Below, in pieces: positions 1 to 10,200 of a stretch of 64,000 nucleotides of DNA. Below the pieces are notes generated by a model. It worked only from the letters and a program-made list of their open reading frames with translations, searched no databases and was not told the origin of the DNA. Location of the stretch: assembly GCA_035048485.1 (NCBI GenBank), contig CM068583.1, positions 24,403,341-24,467,340 of the forward strand. Reading direction: 5' to 3'. The stretch comes from Pteria penguin. Its lineage: Eukaryota > Mollusca > Bivalvia > Pterioida > Pteriidae. The stretch's first letter is position 1. The number at the start of each line of letters is the position of its first letter. A program made the position numbers and the translations under genes.

Positions 1-377
1 AGTTGATATTACAAACAATGCAAAAGATACAATAGCATAATTGAAAAATAAAGAATCCGGGTGTTCCCTATTATCTCTCTTTACCCTCTGGCAGTTTGCA
101 ACCTTTGGTCATTACCAGCATTTTCGGGATCGGAATACATTTTTGAGTGATCGTGTTCTAAAAATAGCTCGAATATATTTTACTTTAACGCGATGCTTTC
201 ATCAAGAAAGAAAACAAAGATAAATGCATGGATATTAGATTATGCATTTCAGATCGTGTGGGAGGAATTTGTGTCCTCAAAGAGTGTAGATACTAACACA
301 AACAGAGAGCTCATTCAATGTAAGTTCTTTCGATTTACTTCGAATACAGGTGTAGATCTACTGCATAATCGTTTGCG
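1..377. other. Non-coding sequence at left edge
   Basis: AT-rich sequence with short open frames only. No domain motif, convincing splice pair or repeat was recognised. Confidence 0.4.
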
Positions 378-848
378 TACTACTGTCCGCGCCACTCACT
401 CTGGAAACTGGAAAATCTGGATTTTCAGTTATTCATCTTCAGAATAATTTCAAAAAGGCAAAACCATTCGATTGATCTTGTTTAGTCGTAACTTTTGGTG
501 TATGCTATATGTTTGTATGAAGAAACGTTCATATTTTATAGAAAAAAATCAATTTTAGATAGGGCGATTTCCATGTTAAATTTTGACGTGACGTCGCCAA
601 GTTTCCCATAGAGTCAATGTTAAACATCGGCAAGGTCACGTCAAAATTAACATAGAAAACGCCCTATCTAAAATGATTTTCCCCTATAAAATACGAATCC
701 TTCTTCGTAGAAACATATAACATACACCAAAAGTTACGACTGAACGAGATCTGTCGATTGATATTAATTTTGTAAAGCTATTTTAAAGATAAATAAGTGA
801 AAATTCAGATTTTTCGGTTTACAAAGTGAGTGGCGCGGACAGTAGTAG
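378..848. mobile_element. Fold-back MITE-like inverted repeat, about 470 bp
   Basis: Two arms of about 220-240 bp are imperfect reverse complements centred near 604. The outer ends read TACTACTGTCCGCGCCACTC on the left and its reverse complement at 829-848. Further in, both arms share a block reading CCAAAAGTTACGAC in one orientation and a block beginning TAGATAGGGCG. There is no coding potential inside. This fits a non-autonomous fold-back DNA transposon. A clear target-site duplication was not found, so the superfamily is undecided. Confidence 0.7.
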
Positions 849-1497
849 TGGCCTTACGAGGCTACTGGATTACTGTAACTTGTACAGTCGGCGTGGAATT
901 CAGTACAGTTGGCGTGGAATTTGGAAAATCCACGAGCGCTGACGGGCAGCCCACGCTGCCGCAGGTGGACAATTGTCAATTGAACGCACTAATTGTAGAA
1001 CTAACAAAGAATAGGGGTGAATTAAAGACCTCATTGTATATGTATAAGCGGGAATTTCAGAAATCTGTCACAAATTTAATACCAAACCAATTGTCTAAAA
1101 TGGCATGTTGATTCTAAACACCACTTCATTGCATATTTTAAAATAGAATTATGAGTCTTTGTTTTCACAGTAAGTTTCACTAGTGATGAAAATCAGTAAG
1201 AAATTACGATATCTTTATAGATGTAAACAACAATGCAACTGTTATCATGTTTTCTATATCCTGGATTGTCACTGTCTAATCGGCTCGTACTGGACTAAAA
1301 AGATTGAATGTGTTGACATTTCAGGGTCATTTACACAAGATGGTTGTTTTATGAGTTATAGTTGATAGGGGGTCTAAACAATCTCAGAATGGTGGACAAA
1401 AGCATGTGTTGAGCCATTAGAATACGTAATGATTTATTTGAACTTCAAATTGCCTTACTATTAATTAAGTTCAACATGCTTTCTCGCTTGGTGGCAT
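849..1497. other. Non-coding stretch upstream of TERF exons
   Basis: Near 880-920 there are two close copies of a TACAGT(C/T)GGCGTGGAATT motif resembling the ends of the MITE at 45.1 kb. The rest holds short open frames (for example 830-1111, 93 codons) without a recognised domain. The missing first exon of the TERF gene could lie here or left of the window, but none could be supported. Confidence 0.35.
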
Positions 1498-2252
1498 GAA
1501 AGGGGCCCTCGTAACGGTAACTTATTTTAGCTTGCTTGTTCATTAGGTAAGAGTTATCTGTGCAAGATCGAAATGAAGAATTATCCGAACGTTTTTTTAA
1601 GTATTGTATGCACATGAATTACATGTACATTCTTTAAAGAAAACAAAAATATGTGTACTTATCTATTTTAAGTAAAGTTGTACAGGTGGACTCCGGAGTT
1701 TGGTATACCAGTCATTCCCAATAACTTTTTTTTTTTGCTTTACTTTCATCATTCGTTAATGTCCGCTTTAGGGACTTTCCAGGTATAGCACCTTCTACGT
1801 ATTTCAACTTTGCTAACATTGCACACACCTCTGTATAGCTCAAATAACAAATCTCCGAAAAAAAACTCTGACTCAGTGAATCGCGCTCTTGTAAAAGCTT
1901 TCGATAAAGCCGGTTTTGCAAAACGTTAACATTACGGTTTACTTCATCATGATAAAATCTCCAAAAAAAACTCTGACTCAGTGAATCACGCTCTTGTAAA
2001 AGCTTTCGATAAAGCCAGTTTTGCAAAATGTTAACATTACGGTTTACTTCATCATGGTCACCAAAAAAACTTTAATTTGAGGGAGTATAAATAAACGAAC
2101 TCTGCCGGGCCCATCGGTCATTCGGACCGGCAATGTGACAGTGGGACATCGGTCCTTTCATAAATGTGTCGGTCAGGACCGACGGATCGATGTTATTGGG
2201 AATGACTGGTATACAGGTAAATATCAGTAACACCTCTTACGAGGGCCCCTTT
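1498..2252. mobile_element. Outer terminal-inverted-repeat element
   Basis: The ends carry inverted copies of GAAAGGGGCCCTCGTAA (left from about 1498, right ending about 2252), with weaker similarity continuing inward for about 25 bp. It encloses a second inverted-repeat element at 1703-2213. No clean target-site duplication was seen. It lies upstream of the first visible TERF exon. Confidence 0.6.
1703..2213 (-). mobile_element. Inner TIR element with decayed ORF and internal duplication
   Basis: Terminal inverted repeats start GTATACCAGTCATTCCCAAT on the left and are reproduced in reverse on the right, flanked by TA-rich sequence. Inside, on the - strand, a 104-codon open frame (2026-1712) contains two copies of the peptide LYRKLLQERDSLSQSFF. 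They come from a tandem duplication of about 99 bp (1851-1949 and 1958-2056). The right side has several GGTC/GACC subterminal palindromes (2110-2195). The peptide is not recognised; it may be a remnant of a transposon protein. The frame is kept across the duplication. Confidence 0.55.
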
Positions 2253-2549
2253 CACACCCAATTGTATTAGATGTTATTTTAAGCGAGTAAGTGAATCGGG
2301 AGCACACCGGCATGGACTAGGACATAATTAATTATACTGGATAAATACGCTGCCTTCCCTGAAATTAACAATGTTGTCTTGAAAAGCTTAGTTTTACCCC
2401 AAGTGACATGGCCAGACTCTTCGGTTATCTACGTAGACCAGTGGTGACAGTGACGTGAATACAGTGTATATCAGTTTTTTAAGATCTGAAAGTTTAAGGT
2501 TATGCACAGTAGTTGATGAAATCTGTACAATGTATACGTGTCTCCTTAG
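2253..2549. other. Sequence immediately upstream of first visible TERF exon
   Basis: Non-coding. It ends in a pyrimidine-rich acceptor (TCTCCTTAG at 2541-2549). The exon after it begins in mid-codon, so the upstream sequence is intron rather than promoter. Confidence 0.5.
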
Positions 2550-5500
2550 GGGTTTTGGACCAACCATATGAGCCCAGCAATGAAAGGGACACTAAGTTCA
2601 ATATCTTGCTTCTCCTTTGTCGCTTTGCTGATGGTTGTCAATTCAATACACGGTACCAAGAAAACAGTGATCTGACTGTACTTGAGGATACACTACAGCA
2701 GTATGAACCTTTCCATAGTCTTCTGTCCAAAGATTTGATCAAGGATAGTGAAGCTCTACAAGAGTCAATTAAGTTACAGGTATGGACTATGGTATACATG
2801 TACATGTATATCCACACGTACATGTATTCTTATATTTACATGTATTATGAAAACCTTGGTGTTGGTATACATATGGGTACATGTAATTATTACAATATGC
2901 ATAGACAAATTGTCACTGTTTAATGTAAATTACATGGACATGTATGTATTCTCTTTGATTTGAAAATCATGATGGTGAAACTGGTTAAACTTTACATATT
3001 TCCAAAACTATAAAGTACAAATCAATATTACATAGTGTGAAGAAATTTTTTATTCTTGTTGGTGCAACATAAATAACTTCCCAGTAATGATACCCTGGTA
3101 CTATACATTTAATATTTTAATTATAACTTACAGTTACATTGTGTGCAAGCATTACTACAGGGATAAGTGGAAAACATAATACATAGTATGCTGTCACCTT
3201 AACCTTACGTCACTCTTAACTGATTTGTTGCACATGCACTGTAGTTGTAATTTTATGCCAGTGGGAAACGTTTACTTTACAAATTTAAGAAAATATAACA
3301 TTCAGGGAGATCTGTACCACATAAGGCACATTCGTACTGGGGACTTTTATTACATGTGTATGTATATGATTATGAATCTTACAGTACAATCCAGGGGTTT
3401 TGGGGGTTTTTTTTAATACAATTTGCACAAAACACAGGGAAAAATAGTCAGAATCACAATGGGATAGTTTTTGGTTCATCTGTAACTCTGTCGGTCCATC
3501 AGTTGTCCTTCTCAGTTTCAGAAAATTTGCATTATTGAGATATAGTATTGCAGCTAAGGGGCAATAGTCTTCATGCTGTCCCATTTTGTTTTTTATCTTT
3601 TGCATCAGGCGGTGTTAGTGTGCTGTAGAACAGGAGATTTTGGGATTGCTGAAGATGTTTACCAGAGACTGTATCCCTCTAAAGGAAAAATGGACAAGGT
3701 ATATGTTCATGTATCAAAAGGCAAATCCAAACACATCAATAACCATAAAGGTTGATCTTAAAGCTTTCTAGTTCTGTAAATTTCCCATGCTTTTCGCGAA
3801 AGCGTGGGAACATTAAATCTCATTTGTCTGTCTGTCAGTGTGTCAGAAAAACTTTAACCTTGGTCATAATTTTCTAACCATAAGACGTAGGGCTTTCATA
3901 TTTGGCATGTGCATCTCTAATTGCAATTGTACCTTTCCGTTGGTACCAAAATTTTTCATCATATGACCTTTACCGTGACCTTTGACCTACTTCAATGTCA
4001 CTTTTTAAACGTAAGACGAGGGGCCTGTGTCCCTAATGGTGCTGCAGATACATGTAGACATGCAACCATGACATTATGTCACAGATCACTGCTCCCTTTC
4101 TGATAGGGCCCCGAAAGCGGGGGACCACAATTCTCTGAATTTGCTTGTTCTTCTTTTCTTCTGATAGTACATATATCAAAAACAGATTTAAATCTGTATA
4201 ACATTTTCAATTAGTTTTGAGAAATTACTGTATTACATGTATGTAAACAATATTAAATGGCATCTAAAAATAATTTCAAGTTTTCTTTACATAGTTAAAA
4301 TATTTTGTTCATCAGCTATGTATTACAGATTGTGATAGAATAAGCAGGATTCTAACTGCCTGCGCATATTATCACAATCAATTTACTATATTTTTTGTCC
4401 TCAGGAAATAAGAGAAAAGATAGAAAACATCATCAAATCCAGAAATAAATCTGCCAAGTTTATAAAGATAGAAAGTTATGAATCTTTTTTAGAGAAGATT
4501 GTTACTTTCTTTGGAAAAGTTGTAAAGAAATTCCAGACATCTGATTTATTAAAGGTAAGATTCTGAGGAAAACTGACAATTCACATGTACTGCTTAGGAA
4601 ATATTTGACAATTCACATGTCCTGCTTATAACATATTTGGCAATTCACTTGTACTGCTTATAATATATTTGACAATTCTTATGTACTGCTTATATCATAT
4701 TTGACAATTTGCATGTACTGCTTATAACATATTTGTCAATTCACATGTACTGCTTATAACATATTTGACAATTCACATGTACTGCTTATATCATATTTGA
4801 CAATTTGCATGTACTGCTTATAACATATTTAACAATTCACATGTACTGCTTATAACATATTTGTCAATTCACATGTACTGCTTATAACATATTTGACAAT
4901 TCACATGTACTGCTTATGACATTTTCATACACCCTCATTTAAAAATGTGGGTGTATTATGCTATACCGCTGTTGTCCATCCGTTTGTCAGTCCGTCTGTC
5001 TGTCCTCCCATCCATCCGTCTTTGTCCAGGCTTCTCCTCCTTAACTAAAGGGGGGACAAAACTTTTGATGGTGTCATATGAAAGGATGTGGCTTGTAGTT
5101 GTGCATGTGGGTTTCAAAGTTGTAGTCAGGCCCCTGGAGTGGGGGAAAATGGGCGGGGTCGGAAAAGCTTGTCCGGGCTTGTCCTCCTTAACTAAAGGGG
5201 GAACAAAACTTTTGATGGTGTCATATGAAAGGATGTGGTTTGTATTTGAGCATGTGAGTTGGGGTCAGGCCCCTTGCCTGGGGTAGGGGAAAATGGGCAG
5301 GGTTGGAAAGGTTTTCCAGGCTTCTACTCCTTATCTAAAGGGGGAACAAAACTTTTGATAGTGTCATATGAAAGGATGTGGCTTGTAGACTACATTAAAA
5401 CATGATGTGGGTGTATCATGCACCCATTAGCGGTGCCCTGTTTTTGACAATTCACGTTTACTGCTTATAACATATTTGACAATTGACATGTAATGCTTAT

Positions 5501-7152
5501 AACATATCTTACAATTCACATGTACTACTTATAACATTTTTGACAATTTGCATGTATTGCTTATAACATATTTGTCAATTCACATGTACTGCTTATAACA
5601 TATTTAACAATTCACATGTACTGCTTATAACATATCTGACAATTCACATGTACTGCTTATAGCATATTTGACAATTCACATGTACTGCTTATAACATATT
5701 TGACAATTCACATGTACTGCTTATAACATATCTGACAATTCACATGTACTGCTTATAACATATTTAACAATTCACATGTACTGCTTATAACATATTTGAC
5801 AATTCACATGTACTGCTTATAACATATCTGACAATTCGTATGTACTGCTTATAACATATTTAACAATTCACATGTACTGCTTATAACATATTTGATACTT
5901 GTGTGCAAGTAGTCAGAGTTATTTTTAATATGTAAATAGTGGTCTTGGTATGAGATATACTGAGGTGCTTGCTGTGGTGGTTGATAATTAGTTCCTCTGG
6001 TGGAAAAATCTTTTCATTAACATTGCTCTGATATTATTTCCACTATGTTGTGAAAAATGTGATCTAGGAAAAACCAAGTAAAATATTGATGCATGGATTC
6101 CTCCATGAGTAAATTATGACAACACTGCTTGATAATCATCATGATTTTAAATATGTGTAAATGTGAATAATTCATATATTTTTATTTATTTCAGTTTGCT
6201 TCAAATGAAGCAGATTTTAATTCAGATACAGACGTTGTTAGTACATGTGGAAAGTTGTCGAAAAGAAAGACAAGTGAATCTGGGGATGTTTCACCGCCAA
6301 AGCTGAAACGCAGCTTGGAAAATGGTACAGAAAAGAGTCCTTCAACTGTCAACAGTCCAAGATTGAGGTACCGAGTTTTATTTTACTGTCTATAACAAGC
6401 TATAAATAATCATGGTAAATGTAATATTTTGAGAATTTTAATTTATGTTCTGTATACAACACAGACCTTTTACATTTGTAAAGAGCTATTATCTCTTAAT
6501 GGGATAGGAGTTAACAGAGTAGATGTAATCAGATTTAGATATTAAGTTTAACTTTGTCACTCCTGAAATATTTTATCATTATGCAAATGAACATTATTTA
6601 TTCTCAAAATTTAACTTTGTCACTCCTGAAATATATTATCATTATGCAAACGAACATTATTTATTCTTATTAAAATTTCATTTATAATTATAAGTACATT
6701 TATATTCTTCTCTTTGAGGCAATATGCTTAATTGTCTTTTAAAGTATTTACAGTAACATGTGTGCTAATGTCACTTTAATGCAATTTTATTTACAGAAAC
6801 AGAAAATCAAGAAATGAAGAGACAGAAACTAAAAGTACCACTGATACCTTCCAAAATGATGGCATAGACAAAATAAGTGATATCAGTAACAAGATCAACA
6901 CTAAGAGGTACCATCTTAAAATACAGTTAAACCTGTCTTAACGACCACCTCTATTAAGAGGTCACCTGTCTATAAAGGTCACATTTTAAATTCCCAGTAT
7001 CTGTCTTAACCTAGATAACAGACCTCTCTATAAAGGCCACCTGTCTATAAAGGCCACTTTTGACTCTTCCCTCAGCTGACCTTAATACACAGGTTTGACT
7101 GTACTTGGATAAAAATTCAAAAAGGTGAAGGGCAGATAATATATTGAGATAG

Positions 7153-7219
<67 letters not shown>

Positions 7220-10200
7220 CCAGTTCTTCATTATTTGGTTTAATTATGACTTTCATAAGATAAATATCCTCCTTATTACCAAGAGAAAATAACTACATGT
7301 AATTAACTAATTACTAGTACTTACATTTTCCCAATTTACAGTTACATTTTGAAAAAATCCAACTTGTCAGATTGATTATTGTTTTTATGATACTCCTCAA
7401 TAATTTCACATAAATGGTGACAGCATCTGTCTGATGCATTGCATAGAAATATATACCTTTGCAATAAACCCACCCTAAGCAATGAGGAATCTTTTATATA
7501 ACACGCCTACCATGACATGTGACCTCAGTTTTACTGTCTCATTCGAAAGATGTATACTGGCGTGCCCAGGACCTCTCAGTCAGGTTGATTTGATTGATTT
7601 TTGTTTAACATCACACCACAAATATTTCACGTACATGGTGACGGCATCTGCCTGATGCAGGGCATACAGATTTTGACCTTTGCAATGGACCCAACCGAAG
7701 CGGGGATCTTTAACGTGTCATGCATACCACAACACGGGACTGTCTCATCCGAAAGACAGGACACCAGCATGACCAGAAATTCGAACCCTGGCCGAGCGCA
7801 ATACCACTAGGCCATGCCGGCTTCCTCTCAGTCAGGAGCCGAGCAATCCTTTCACTGAGCCAAACTGTCGGAGCTGTAGTGTATGGATGCAGTGTAGATT
7901 TTTCTTTAGTATACATGTGTACTTGCATAAGTCAATTTATAAAAAGCCACATAATGGACAAACACACAGAAGCTGCTATCAAGGAGGTGATATAACACTG
8001 ATGTGGCTTGAAAAATTTCACATATCAATTATCAGCTACTAGCATTCTTTCAGTCATATATCAAAACTGCTGATAGTTAAAATGTTTGTAGATTTGGTAA
8101 TTCAATATTGAAAAGTTATGGTGAAACTCATGAACTAACTGCATTGTCAGAAAAAGAGGAAGACTCCATGATCTCAAAAATAAAGCAGGCCACAAGCAAT
8201 GTAAGCAAAGAATTATATATACCTAAAACTTTATTTCATGGTTGGCATACAAGTGAAAGGTTAACCATGAATTAAAGTTACATTGTAGTACATGGTTTTA
8301 AAAACTGTATTGTCCGTACATGTCTACAGCAGCACCACACCATATTACTAGAAGAGTTAACATGTACATTGACCATACATGTCTAGAGCAGTACCACACC
8401 ATATTACTAGAAGAGTTAACATGTACATTGACCATACATGTCTACAGCAGTACCACACCATATTACTAGAAGAGTTAACATGTACATTCACCATACATGT
8501 CTACAGCAGCACCACACCATATTACTAGAAGAGTTACCATGTACATTGACCATGCATGTCTACAGCAATACAACACCATATTACTTGAAGGGTTACCATG
8601 TACATTAACCATACATGTCTACAGCAGTACCACACCATATTACTAGAAGAGGTAACATGTACATTGACCATACATGTCTACAGCAGTACCACACCATATT
8701 ACTAGAAGAGTTACCATGTACATTGACCATACATGTCTACAGCAGCACCACATCATATTACCAGAAGGGCTATCTTGTACATTCATTACCGAACATGTCT
8801 ACAGCAGTACCACACCGTATTACTAGAAGGGTTACCATGTACACTTACCATACATATATACAGCAGTACCACACCATATTACTAAAAGGTTTACTTTAGA
8901 TATTAACCATGCATGTACATGTATACAGTAGTGTCATGCCATATTAATACATGTAGAAGAAATATTGTGCATATAGACCATCTGCAGCAGTTCATGCCAG
9001 GGTTGTCATATATTTAGATAGTATACAGTATAGTGTACATGCAGCACCATGCCATTTTACTGGAAGGGTTACCATGTATTTTGACAATATACGAATTATA
9101 ATATGTACAGTAGTACCACACCATTTTACTAGAGGTCAGGATTTACCATGTATTTGACCATATATAAAAGTATCATACCATATTGCTAGGTGGGTTACGT
9201 GTACCATGTATTTTGACAATACCATATACAGTGTGGTATACATACATATTACTAGAAGGGTTACCGGTTTTGACAATATACATGTACAACATTACCACAC
9301 CCTATTACTAGAAGCCAGGGCTTAACTTGTATATTGACCATTGGATAGTACCAAACAATATTGCTAGAAGAGTCACCATTTACATACATATTGATCATAT
9401 ATGGTAGTATCACACCATGTTTCCATAGGCCCAGTAGAGTGGTAACCATGTACATGTATATTGACCATATATGGCATTACCACACCATATTACTAGAGGG
9501 GATATCATGTACGCATGTATATTTGATTATACATTATAGTATCACTCAAATTCTTTTGTGATTTACAGATTACCAAACTTGGTAAAAAGTTAAAACTTAT
9601 ACTGTGTTTGCACACATTCACTTATCAGTTCACTGTCTTTAGAAATTCCAATTTTGATATCTTATTTTTGTTTTATCATTAATTGTTAATACTTAAATGA
9701 TGATATTTTTAATATTTTTTCAGAAAAACAAAAATGCATCTCTAGTACAAGAACAAAAGAATGATGAAGGTGAAGATTACATTCAGTATCTTTTATTCCG
9801 TCATAATCTGAGATTCAGGGGGATATAGTTTTTGTCCTATCCATCTGTCCATAGACTTTTTTATTAGCTATGAATTTTTAATTGCTAATGGTAGGCCTTT
9901 AATACAGTACAAATATGGACTCTACTGCAACCAAATGATTGTTGAAAAGAGATATTTGTGATACATGTATAGAATAAGTGTCTTATTTTGTGTTTTCATG
10001 CAGGAATAAAGTACAATGGTTGATGCATTTATTAGATATAATGCACTAATGCGCATTATATCTCATAAATGCATGAGACATTGTACTTTATTCCTGCATG
10101 AAAACACAAAATAAGACACTTATTCTATAAATATGCACTTTTAATGCCAAAATATCATACTGGAAACTTCCATTTCCTGTTTATAAACTGCATCATTAAA

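Noticed and set aside
830..1111. 93-codon + strand frame, considered as TERF first exon
   Set aside because: It shows no TRFH helix pattern, starts inside the end of the fold-back element, and has no donor that would restore the phase required at 2550.
2780..2923. Read-through of the TERF exon into 2923
   Set aside because: A consensus donor (CAG|GTATGG) ends the exon at 2779, and the following residues are MYMYIHTYMY-type low-complexity translation of a TACATG-rich intron.
4573..5892. Regularly spaced repeats resembling a CRISPR array
   Set aside because: The units are head-to-tail without unique spacers, and the window is eukaryotic, so this is a minisatellite.
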